DNA from: CAXSEF01 sp964236535
GTDB lineage: Bacteria > Pseudomonadota > Alphaproteobacteria > Acetobacterales > Acetobacteraceae
DNA length: 22,716 bases
Assembly: GCA_964236535.1 (NCBI GenBank)
Contig: CAXSEF010000053.1
Location: 1 to 22,716, forward strand
Direction of reading: 5' to 3'
A program made the translations under genes and the position numbers. Under the pieces are notes generated by a model. That model ran no database searches. It was given only the letters and a program-made list of their open reading frames with translations, and was not told the origin of the DNA. Shown here in pieces: positions 16,448 to 22,716 of the stretch; within the stretch, counting starts at the first letter, position 1; every line of letters begins with the position of its first letter.

Positions 16448-18299
16448 CTACCCCTTGGGCAGCCGCACCACGAACCGCGCCCCAAGCACCGCCCCGTCCG
16501 GCCCGCAGCGGTTCTCCGCGACGATCCGCCCCTTGAGCGCCTCGACGATCTGCCGGCTGATCGACAGCCCCAGCCCGGAGTGCCGGCCGAACTGCTCGGC
16601 GGCCGGGCGCTCGGTGTAGAACCGGTCGAACACGTGCTCGAGCCGGTCCTCCGGCATGCCGGGCCCCTCGTCCTCGACCGCGATCTCGACCGCGCCGCCG
16701 CTCTCGCGCGCCCGCAGCGTCACGGTGCCCCCGGGCGGCGAGAAGCTGAGCGCGTTGCCGATCAGGTTGCGCAGCACCTGCACCAGCCGGTCCTCCACCG
16801 CGGCGACCACCAGCCCCGCCGCCGGCGCGTCGAGCGCCATGCGCGGCCGCGCGCCCCCCGCCGCAGCCTCCCCCGCCGCGTCCCCGCCCGCCGCGTCCCC
16901 GCCCNNNNNNNNNNNNNNNNNNNNNNNNNNNNNNNNNNNNNNNNNNNNNNNNNNNNNNNNNNNNNNNNNNNNNNNNNNNNNNNNNNNNNNNNNNNNNNNN
17001 NNNNCCCGCCGCGTCCCCGCCCGCCGCGTCCCCGCCCTGGGCACCGGCCAGGCTGCCCTGGGTGGCCTCGTGGATCTCCGCCAGCAGCGCCAGCATCTGC
17101 GCCACGTCGACCGGGCCGGCGACGGTGCGCGACAGCTCGGCGTCGACCCGGCTCGCGTCCGAGATGTCGCTGATCAGCCGGTCGAGGCGCAGCACGTCGT
17201 CGTTGATGATGGCGAGCAGGCGGCGCTGCTGCACCGGATTCTCGATGCGGCGCAGCGTCTCGATGGCGCTGCGGATCGAGGTCAGCGGGTTCTTGATCTC
17301 GTGCGCCACGTCGGCGGCGAACCGCTCGATCGCGTCCATCCGCGTCCACAGCGCAGTGGCGCTCTCCGACAGCGCCTGCGCCAGCTCGCCGATCTCGTCG
17401 CGCCGGCCGAGCAGGCGCCGCGAGACGCTGCCGGCCCGCCCCCGGCCCTCCCGCATGTCGTGCGCGGCGCGGGCCAGGCGCAGCAGCGGCCGGGCGATGG
17501 TGCGCGAGAGGTACCACGACAGCGCGACCGTCAGCACCAGGGCGACGATGAACAGGCTCAGGATCGACATGCGGATCGAGAACAGCGCGTTGTCGACCTC
17601 GCGCGCCGCGCGGGTGAGCACGACGATGCCGATCGTGTGGCGGTTGCGCTCGACCGGCTCGGCCACCGTGACCAGCAGCCGGTGCGCCACGCGGCGGATG
17701 TAGGCCGGCAGCTCCGGGCTGTCCGACGGGCTGCCGAGGCGCACCTCCTTCGGGTCGGGCTGCCAGTCCGCGCCGGCGGCGTCGGGGCTGATCTGCACCG
17801 AGCTGTCCTGGTCGTGCGGCAGCAGGCCGAGCACGGTGTCGTAGACGTGCTCGACGGTGCCGAGGAACGCCCCGCGGTCGATCGCCGGCGGCAGCGGCTC
17901 GGTGGTGACGCTGCCGCCCACCCCGGCGCGCACCCGGCTGTCGGCGATCACCTGGCCGTCCGCCGCGTAGAGGATCGCCTGCGCGTTGGGCGTCGGCTCG
18001 GTCAGGCGGCGCAGCAGCGGCTTGGCCAGCTCCGGCAGCAGCACCGGGTCGGCGGGGTCGCTGGTGCGCACCGCGCTCTCGCCCAGCGCGCCGGCATAGA
18101 TGCGCGCCTGCTCGCGCAGCGCCTGGACCTCGGCCGAGAGCAGCCCGTTCTGGTACTGGTCGAGATACAGCAGGCCCATCACCAGCAGCGCCAGCGGCAG
18201 CGCGTTGACCAGCAGGATGCGGCGCAGCAGCGGCGAGAACCAGCGCAGCCGCAGCTCGGGCGGGGCGGCGAGACCGCGGGCAGGCAGGCTGTCTGGCAC
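16448..18299 (-). CDS. chvG: ChvG-type sensor histidine kinase, interrupted by an assembly gap
   Basis: This is the membrane sensor kinase partner of ChvI. It has a membrane segment ILLVNALPLALLVMGLLYLD near residue 28, a periplasmic stimulus-sensing domain, a second membrane segment MSILSLFIVALVLTVALSW, HAMP (SRTIARPLLRLARAA), a HisKA box FAADVAHEIKNPLTSIRSAI with the phospho-His, and LDRLISDISDASRVDAELSR, which is near-diagnostic for ChvG. The HATPase domain follows with the N box LRNLIGNALSFSPPGG, EDEGPGMPE, and HSGLGLSISRQIVEALKGRI. Between HisKA and HATPase lies a GGDAA tandem repeat holding the 100-N gap. The known bases give exactly 584 codons including the stop, so a true gap that is a multiple of three restores one frame; the apparent frame change across the N run is an artefact. 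GTG 18299 is chosen (AAGGAG 10 nt upstream). In rhizobia the pair controls envelope and acid responses; the input here is unknown. Confidence 0.88.
16875..17037. repeat. 15-bp in-frame tandem repeat within chvG
   Basis: The unit GCCGCGTCCCCGCCC occurs twice exactly before the N run (16875-16889, 16890-16904) and twice after it (17008-17022, 17023-17037), preceded by CCC at 17005-17007. On the coding strand each unit encodes GGDAA, inserted in the linker between HisKA and HATPase. Confidence 0.92.
16905..17004. other. Assembly gap (100 N) within the chvG tandem repeat
   Basis: Exactly 100 N. The phase of the flanking 15-bp units predicts a true gap of 12 plus a multiple of 15 bases, always divisible by three, if only perfect units are missing. 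Confidence 0.95.
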
Positions 18300-18341
18300 G
18301 CTCCGTGCTCTCCTTGCTGGAGGAAGCTGCGCCCGGACCCG

Positions 18342-18576
18342 CCAGGGGCAAGCCGCCCCTGGACATGGGCGGGTCCGGGGGCAAGCCGCCCCTGGACATG
18401 GGCGGGTCNNNNNNNNNNNNNNNNNNNNNNNNNNNNNNNNNNNNNNNNNNNNNNNNNNNNNNNNNNNNNNNNNNNNNNNNNNNNNNNNNNNNNNNNNNNN
18501 NNNNNNNNCGCCCCTGGACATGGGCGGGTCCGGGGGCAAGCCGCCCCTGGACATGGGCGGGTCCGGGGGCGGAGAC
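18342..18576. repeat. 33-bp tandem array between chvI and chvG, interrupted by an assembly gap
   Basis: The array starts from a repeat arm with the hairpin CCAGGGGC/GCCCCTGG (18342-18362) preceded by the arm spacer GGACCCGCC. The unit is CGCCCCTGGACATGGGCGGG followed by TCCGGGGGCAAGC (33 bp). At least two copies lie on each side of the N run. It occupies the gap between the chvI stop and the chvG start, on whose strand chvI comes first. In one minus-strand frame each unit would encode eleven residues (DPPMSRGGLPP), but there is no sign that this is translated. Confidence 0.9.
18409..18508. other. Assembly gap (100 N) within the 33-bp array
   Basis: Exactly 100 N. The left flank ends 22 bases into a unit and the right flank starts at the first base of a unit, so the phase predicts a true gap of 11 plus a multiple of 33 if all units are intact. 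Confidence 0.95.
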
Positions 18577-18586
18577 CCCGGCCCTG

Positions 18587-19288
18587 CTAGCTCTCCTTGT
18601 AGCGATACCCGATGCCATAGAGCGTCTCGATGTGGTCGAAGCTCTCGCTGGCCTGGCGGAACTTCTTGCGCACCCGCTTGATGTGGCTGTCGATGGTGCG
18701 GTCGTCGACGTAGATGTTCTCGCCATACGCCGCGTCGATCAGCTGGTCGCGCGACTTCACCATGCCCGGCCGCGCCGCAAGCGCCTTGACCAGCAGGAAC
18801 TCGGTCACCGTCAGCGCGATGTCCGCACCCTCCCACAGGCACTGGTGCTTGGTCTCGTCGAGCGTCAGCGAACCGCGCACCATCACCCCGCCCGCCGCGG
18901 CGCCCGAGCCCTCGGCGCGGCTCGACTCGTTGCGGCGCAGCAGCGCCCGGATGCGCTCGATCAGCAGGCGCTGGCTGAACGGCTTGGTGATGTAGTCGTC
19001 CGCACCCAGCCGCAGGCCCATCAGCTCGTCCACCTCCTCGTCCTTGGAGGTGAGGAAGATCACCGGCAGCCCCGAGCGCTGGCGCAGCCGCTGCAGCAGC
19101 TCCATGCCGTCCATGCGCGGCATCTTGACGTCGAGCACCGCGAGATCCACCGGCCGTGCCGTGATCCCCTGCAGCGCCGCCTCGCCGTCGGTGTAGGTGC
19201 GCACCGCGAACCCCTCCTGCTCCAGCGTCATCGACACCGAGGTCAGGATGTTGCGGTCGTCGTCGACCAGCGCGATGGTCTGCTTCAT
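18587..19288 (-). CDS. chvI: ChvI-type OmpR-family response regulator
   Basis: This is the DNA-binding response regulator partner of the ChvG kinase. It has 233 residues. The receiver domain has the acidic pocket DDD at 9-11, the phospho-acceptor Asp53 in LAVLDVKMPRMDG, Thr80 in IFLTSKDEE, and Lys102 in ITKPFS. The winged-helix domain from about 131 contains LTLDETKHQCLWEGADIALT, EFLLVKALAARPGMVKSRDQ, and ends DRTIDSHIKRVRKKFR then ETLYGIGYRYKES. The IALVDDDRNILTSVSMTLEQ opening and the YVDDRTIDSHIKR stretch are characteristic of ChvI. ATG 19288 fits the family start exactly, although no clear ribosome site precedes it. It is transcribed before chvG, from which a tandem array separates it, and is divergent from the DUF3311/symporter pair. 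The 238-bp divergent region 19289-19526 is GC-rich, and I see no promoter motif that I could defend there. Confidence 0.93.
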   Translation of the reverse strand: MKQTIALVDDDRNILTSVSMTLEQEGFAVRTYTDGEAALQGITARPVDLAVLDVKMPRMDGMELLQRLRQRSGLPVIFLTSKDEEVDELMGLRLGADDYITKPFSQRLLIERIRALLRRNESSRAEGSGAAAGGVMVRGSLTLDETKHQCLWEGADIALTVTEFLLVKALAARPGMVKSRDQLIDAAYGENIYVDDRTIDSHIKRVRKKFRQASESFDHIETLYGIGYRYKES

Positions 19289-19526
19289 GGGGCGTGTCCG
19301 GAAGTGGCGGGCCGCGTGCAGCCGGCCGCGCGAATATGCGCACCGATTGTGGCCCAAATGCGAGCCCGCGTCGCGCCCCGCGTCAACCCGCGCCCCGCCT
19401 GCCCACCCCAGGACCCGCGAGCAGGCCACCCCGCGCCGCGCCGAACCCCGCCCTTGCCACCCGCGCGACCCCGCCGCCATAACCGCCGACGGGCCGCGAG
19501 CAACGATGGCCAGGGGGGAACGCCCG

Positions 19527-19694
19527 ATGCGCCTGCTGCTCCTGCTGCCCTTCGCCGGGCTGCTCTGGCTGCCGCTCTACAACTTCAGCGAACCGGCCCT
19601 GCTCGGCTTCCCGTTCTTCTACTGGTACCAGCTCGCCTGGGTCCCGCTCACCGCGCTCCTCACCTGGATCGTCTACCGCAGCGAACGCCCGTGA
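19527..19694 (+). CDS. DUF3311 small membrane protein
   Basis: This is a 55-residue protein with two membrane segments (LLLLLPFAGLLWLPLYNF and FYWYQLAWVPLTALLTWIVY), ending in a short basic tail. This matches the DUF3311 family, whose members are regularly found just before sodium:solute symporters. It may be an accessory or stabilising subunit, but no function is established that I know of. ATG 19527 is chosen because GGGGGGA stands about 8 nt upstream; another in-frame ATG at 19506 would add seven residues. Its TGA overlaps the GTG of the next gene (GTGA at 19691-19694), which implies coupled translation. Confidence 0.88.
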   Translation: MRLLLLLPFAGLLWLPLYNFSEPALLGFPFFYWYQLAWVPLTALLTWIVYRSERP

Positions 19695-21181
19695 ACCCCA
19701 TAGCCCCCGGCGGCCTGCACTGGACCGCCTTCCTCGTGTTCGCCTGCCTCTTCGCCCTCGTCTCGGTCATGGGCTTCCTCGCCGCCCGCTGGCGCCGCCC
19801 CGCAACCCTCGCCCACATCGACGAGTGGGGCCTCGGCGGACGCCAGTTCGGCACCTGGATCACCTGGTTCCTCGTCGGCGGCGACTTCTACACCGCATAC
19901 ACCGTCATCGCCGTCCCCGCCCTGGTGTTCTCCGCCGGCGCCTACGGCTTCTTCGCCCTCCCGTACACCATCCTCGTCTACCCCTTCATCTTCGTCGTCA
20001 TGCCGAGGCTCTGGGAATACGCGGCCGCCGGCGGCCACGTCACCGCCGCCGACGTCGTCCACGCCCGCTACGCCTCCCGCGCCCTCGAGCTCGCCGTCGC
20101 GCTGACCGGCCTGCTCGCCACCATGCCCTACATCGCGCTCCAGCTCGTCGGCATGCAGGTCGTCATCGGCGCCCTCGGCCTCCAGGGCGAGCTCCCCCTC
20201 GTCGCCGCCTTCCTCGTCCTCGCCCTCTACACCTACTCCGCCGGCCTGCGCGCCCCAGCGCTCATCGCCTTCGTCAAGGACATCATGATCTACATCGTGG
20301 TCCTCGTCGCCGTCGCCGCCATCCCCGCCCACCTCGGCGGCTACGGCGCCGTGTTCGCCGCCGCCCGGTCCGCCTTCGCCGCCAAAGGCTCCGGCAGCAC
20401 CCTCCTCAGCCCCGCCCAGATGCTGCCCTACGCCTCCCTCGCCCTCGGCTCCGCACTCGCCGCCTTCATGTACCCCCACACCCTGACCGGCGTCTTCGCC
20501 TCCACAAGCGCCGACACCATCCGCAGGAACGCCATCCTGCTGCCCGCCTACACCCTGCTCCTCGGCCTCATCGCCCTGCTCGGCTACATGGCCTACGCCG
20601 CCGGCATCGACCCGAAAACCCCGCCCACCAGCGTCGTCCCCGCCCTGTTCGCCGCCATCTTCCCGCAGTGGTTCGCAGGCTTCGCCTTCGCCGCCGTCGC
20701 CATCGGCGCCCTCGTCCCCGCCGCCGTCATGTCCATCGGCAGCGCCAACCTGTTCACCCGCAACGTCTGGAAAGCCTACGTCGACCCCGCCGTCACCCCC
20801 GCCGGCGAAGCCCGGGTCGCCAAGGTCACCTCCCTCCTCGTCAAGGCCGGCGCCCTGCTCTGCATCTTCCTCCTCCAGACCCGCGACGTCATCGACCTCC
20901 AGCTCATCGGCGGCCTCGTCATCCTCCAGACCTTCCCCTCCGTCGTCTTCGGCCTGTTCACCCGCTTCTTCCGCGCCGAAGGCCTCCTCGCCGGCTGGAC
21001 CACCGGCATCGCCGGCGGCAGCTGGATCGTCGTCGCCGACGGCCTCAAGCCCGTCCACACCATGACCCTCGGCGGCACCCCCTGCGGCATCTACACCGGC
21101 CTCCTCGCGCTGGCCGCCAACATCGCCGTCGCCGCGATCGTCTCCGCCGCCCTCGGCCAGCCGCAGCCCGCCCGCGCGTAA
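19691..21181 (+). CDS. Sodium:solute symporter (SSS) family permease, possibly MctP-like
   Basis: This is a multi-pass inner-membrane transporter of 496 residues that would couple solute uptake to a sodium gradient. The SSS features are visible: an early GLGGRQFGTWITWFLVGGDF (the family's substrate-site region in the first membrane segments), YTAYTVIAVPALVFSAGAYG, GGHVTAADVVHARYASRALE, YTYSAGLRAPALIAFVKDIM, FMYPHTLTGVFASTSADTIR, and the SIGSANLFTRNVWK motif close to the usual sodium-site segment. Pairing with a DUF3311 gene and the general look suggest a monocarboxylate-type carrier such as rhizobial MctP, but the substrate cannot be fixed from sequence. GTG 19691 is chosen for its overlap with the preceding stop. 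The codon third positions are strongly C-rich, more so than in neighbouring genes. The TAA stop is followed without spacing by a repeat arm. Confidence 0.9.
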   Translation: MNPIAPGGLHWTAFLVFACLFALVSVMGFLAARWRRPATLAHIDEWGLGGRQFGTWITWFLVGGDFYTAYTVIAVPALVFSAGAYGFFALPYTILVYPFIFVVMPRLWEYAAAGGHVTAADVVHARYASRALELAVALTGLLATMPYIALQLVGMQVVIGALGLQGELPLVAAFLVLALYTYSAGLRAPALIAFVKDIMIYIVVLVAVAAIPAHLGGYGAVFAAARSAFAAKGSGSTLLSPAQMLPYASLALGSALAAFMYPHTLTGVFASTSADTIRRNAILLPAYTLLLGLIALLGYMAYAAGIDPKTPPTSVVPALFAAIFPQWFAGFAFAAVAIGALVPAAVMSIGSANLFTRNVWKAYVDPAVTPAGEARVAKVTSLLVKAGALLCIFLLQTRDVIDLQLIGGLVILQTFPSVVFGLFTRFFRAEGLLAGWTTGIAGGSWIVVADGLKPVHTMTLGGTPCGIYTGLLALAANIAVAAIVSAALGQPQPARA

Positions 21182-21260
21182 GGCAGGCAAGGCCAGAGGC
21201 TCTGCCTCTGGACTCCGCTCAAGGCCTAGCCTTGAGAATCCCTGTGCTCAGGAAAGCGCG
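21182..21260 (+). repeat. Palindromic repeat element, copy J (left arm and centre)
   Basis: It begins at the base after the symporter TAA: GGCAGGCAAGGCC, perfect hairpin CCAGAGGC/GCCTCTGG (21193-21211, loop TCT), spacer ACTCCG, perfect hairpin CTCAAGGC/GCCTTGAG (21218-21236, loop CTA), then AATCCCTGTGCTCAGGAAAG. The right arm is missing and other sequence follows. From 21261 to 21446 I see no gene. Confidence 0.88.
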
Positions 21261-21446
21261 CTCAAGGAGCCGCGGCGTCCTGCGGCGTGACACCCAGGGG
21301 CTCAAGGTGGAACTGGGATGGCCATGAACTGCCGGGTATCCGGTCGGAAGCTGCCGCCTCAGCGGCAACCCCCGCGCCAGGCCGCAACAACCCCCGCGTG
21401 AGGATTTGGCGCGGATCGTCGCCATGGTCCCGCGTGAGTCGGTGCT

Positions 21447-21896
21447 CTAGGTGGCACCGGCTTTGAACCGCGAGAAGACGGCCCTTCGCCTGAGCGCTAC
21501 CCAGACACCACGCGACAGATACGTCGCCGGAATGTGGCGGGCGCACTTCATCGCGGTCATCAGATGACCGTTCACGAGAGACCACGAGAACAGCTGATAC
21601 CAGAGCGCGATTTCCCGGCCAGCGAGGATCGCTGCCAGGTCAGACCGGTTTCCGATGGTGTCTGGCGATCTTTCTACCGATACGTCACCAAGACATGCAC
21701 GCACTCTGCGGTTGACTTCTATGAGCTGAAAAGTCGATCCTCGACTGAAGGATACTGAGTCCCGTCTGCGGGAGTACCTGTAGTAAGCGGCATCGACCAT
21801 ACCGAAACGGGCATTCGCCAGCAGGAGACGAGAATACAGCAGAAAATCCTCTCCGATGACGATATCAGCTTCATATCGAAGTGAGTTAGTGCGCTA
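21447..21896 (-). pseudogene. 3' fragment of a family 2 glycosyltransferase gene
   Basis: A minus-strand frame of about 148 residues reads IVIGEDFLLYSRLLLANARF, then VDAAYYRYSRRRDSVSF, and a helical tail. The GED motif followed by FLLYSRLLLA and a YRYSRR segment is the acceptor-side end of GT-A fold family 2 glycosyltransferases, where the Asp is part of the catalytic base region. The whole N-terminal nucleotide-sugar domain (over 150 residues in relatives) is absent: the frame is closed by TAG at 21894-21896 and sequence beyond does not continue the family. The natural stop at 21447-21449 is present. It is therefore a truncated remnant, unlikely to be active; an internal ATG at 21800 could make only a 117-residue tail. 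Base composition is clearly lower in GC than the genes to the left, which fits imported DNA. Confidence 0.65.
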
Positions 21897-22011
21897 CTTC
21901 AGCAACTCGGTCGTCGGCACTCACCTGACCGGCGAGGCCCGCATCAAGGCTCAGGTCGACGCCCCTCCCGGACCGCTGCTTCGGGTCATGGACGGCGGCA
22001 ATCCAAGCTGA
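21889..22011 (+). pseudogene. Unassigned coding fragment ending at 22011
   Basis: A plus-strand frame reads RYFSNSVVGTHLTGEARIKA, then QVDAPPGPLLRVMDGGNPS and TGA. The GC-rich third positions over this stretch look like coding sequence of this genome, in contrast to the flanks. It begins where the glycosyltransferase remnant breaks off. I do not recognise the family. It may be the tail of a gene cut by the rearrangement that also truncated the glycosyltransferase. Confidence 0.3.
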
Positions 22012-22097
22012 GCGGGCTCTACGAGGGCAAAGCTGTGGACTAGCCAGCAACGCACGACAATGCACATTTACCCCAAACTAATTGAGGAATCTGCAGT

Positions 22098-22589
22098 ATG
22101 AATCATCGATTTTCGGCTATGGCTTTGTGCTTTGTGTTTCTGACCGGGTCTGCGTCAGCTCAGAGTAACGTCATAGACGAGAAGGCCGCAGTTGCTGCGT
22201 TGTATGATCAGCAGGCAAAGAGCTGGAACCAGGGCGATCTGGTAGGGTTCACCGGAGCGTATCAGAAGGGACCGGATCTTTTGTTCATTGGCCCTGATAT
22301 TCACAAAGGCTACAGCAGCATACTTGAGAATTTTCAGCATCTCTTCCCAAACCGAGAATCAATGGGGCATCTGACCTACTCGGCGGTAGAGGTTCAGCCA
22401 CTGGACAAGCGGTTCATAACATCGACGGCGAGCTTTCACCTACAGCGTACGGCGCAGGGCGGCGGCGATCTGGACGGATACTTCATGGCGGTCTTGGTCA
22501 AGACGCCTGATGGATGGCGAATTGTAAGAGACGACTCAACGATCCTTCCTAAATCTGTGTCTGCTACTGCACCAACCCAATCACGGTAA
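22098..22589 (+). CDS. Secreted DUF4440/SnoaL-like (NTF2-fold) protein
   Basis: The protein has 163 residues with a clear Sec signal peptide: MNHRF, a hydrophobic core SAMALCFVFLTGSASA, and cleavage after AQ or ASA near residue 21. The mature part is a single NTF2-like domain of the DUF4440/SnoaL type: VAALYDQQAKSWNQGDLVGF, GPDLLFIG, LENFQHLFPNRESMGHLTYS, VEVQPLDKRFITSTASFHLQ and a closing strand TPDGWRIVRDDST. Family members range from small-molecule enzymes to binding proteins; the role here is unknown. ATG 22098 has a good ribosome site, GAGGAA, 8 nt upstream. GC content is near 50 %, far below the rest of the window, and codon choice is relaxed, which suggests recent transfer. It lies between a scarred region and an IS630-type transposase gene. 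Confidence 0.85.
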   Translation: MNHRFSAMALCFVFLTGSASAQSNVIDEKAAVAALYDQQAKSWNQGDLVGFTGAYQKGPDLLFIGPDIHKGYSSILENFQHLFPNRESMGHLTYSAVEVQPLDKRFITSTASFHLQRTAQGGGDLDGYFMAVLVKTPDGWRIVRDDSTILPKSVSATAPTQSR

Positions 22590-22671
22590 CGGCAACTTCA
22601 CATACGCGGCCCTGTCCCGCAGGTCTGCTTTTCTGATTCATAATCCGTGCTGGTGCTGGAGGCCGGCATGG

Positions 22672-22716
22672 ATGGCACGAGCATTGTCGGTGGATCTTCG
22701 GGACAGGGTTGTGGCG
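22672..22716 (+). mobile_element. 5' end of an IS630-family transposase gene (cut by the window edge)
   Basis: The final 15 codons read MARALSVDLRDRVVA, the well-known N-terminal opening of IS630-family transposases (ALSVDLRERVV and close variants lead into the helix-turn-helix). GGAGG stands about 9 nt before ATG 22672. The left end of the element should lie within 22592-22671, where CCTGTCCCG at about 22612 is a possible inverted-repeat tip, but the other end is outside the window so this cannot be confirmed. Only the extreme start is visible. Confidence 0.72.

Noticed and set aside
18342..18576. A CRISPR array at the 33-bp repeats
   Set aside because: Units follow one another directly with no variable spacers, and no cas genes are present.
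15918..19343. A 1141-codon minus-strand frame joining several genes
   Set aside because: It runs through two N gaps and through repeats. It contains chvG and the ABM protein as separate parts, and the joining stretches have no coding character.
19673..21190. A 505-codon minus-strand frame rich in Gly, Glu and Asp
   Set aside because: It is an exact antisense shadow of the symporter, whose C-rich third positions generate G-rich codons on the other strand.
21262..21585. A 107-codon minus-strand frame overlapping the glycosyltransferase remnant
   Set aside because: It is in a different frame from the recognisable glycosyltransferase tail, spans repeat-derived sequence, and shows no family features.

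Overview
The window is about 22.7 kb of very GC-rich DNA (roughly 70 % by eye) with dense bacterial genes. An alphaproteobacterium, probably of the Rhodospirillales/Acetobacteraceae type, is the best guess. The reasons are a ChvG/ChvI-type two-component pair (an alphaproteobacterial family), the base composition, and many interspersed GC-rich palindromic repeats of a kind I associate with that family; this last point is inference. Three runs of exactly 100 N (15715-15814, 16905-17004, 18409-18508) are assembly gaps of unknown true size, and all three fall inside repeats.

Layout from left to right. (1) 1-4464: a multi-PAS/GAF sensor histidine kinase (minus strand, cut by the window edge), divergent from a membrane-bound Cache-PAS-GGEEF diguanylate cyclase. 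(2) 4864-9118: a complete PotFGHI-type putrescine/polyamine ABC importer, with binding protein, ATPase and two permeases. (3) 9278-9844: an HdeD/DUF308 membrane protein, convergent with the importer. (4) 10018-14107, minus strand: a nitrate-assimilation pair, NasA molybdoenzyme followed by a NirB-type flavoprotein that stops before the siroheme domain. (5) 14440-16298, minus strand: an AI-2E/PerM-family membrane protein and a small antibiotic-biosynthesis-monooxygenase-fold protein with a possible Tat signal. (6) 16448-19288, minus strand: chvI followed by chvG. (7) 19527-21181, plus strand: a DUF3311 small membrane protein overlapping a sodium:solute symporter. (8) 21182-22716: a lower-GC, scarred segment with a 3' fragment of a family 2 glycosyltransferase, an unassigned coding fragment, an intact secreted DUF4440/SnoaL-like gene, and the first codons of an IS630-type transposase.

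The most unusual content is not a gene. About a dozen copies of one composite palindromic element (about 125-150 bp when complete) fill nearly every gap between genes. Each arm folds into two hairpins joined by a short spacer, and the two arms are inverted copies of each other. Stem sequences differ between copies while pairing is kept, and element ends lie against or close to stop codons. Copies split otherwise compact transcription units (potH/potI, nasA/nirB-like, chvG/monooxygenase), one holds an apparent nested insertion, and one appears to have grown into a 33-bp tandem array. I see no classical terminators with T tracts, no tRNA or rRNA, and no CRISPR array.
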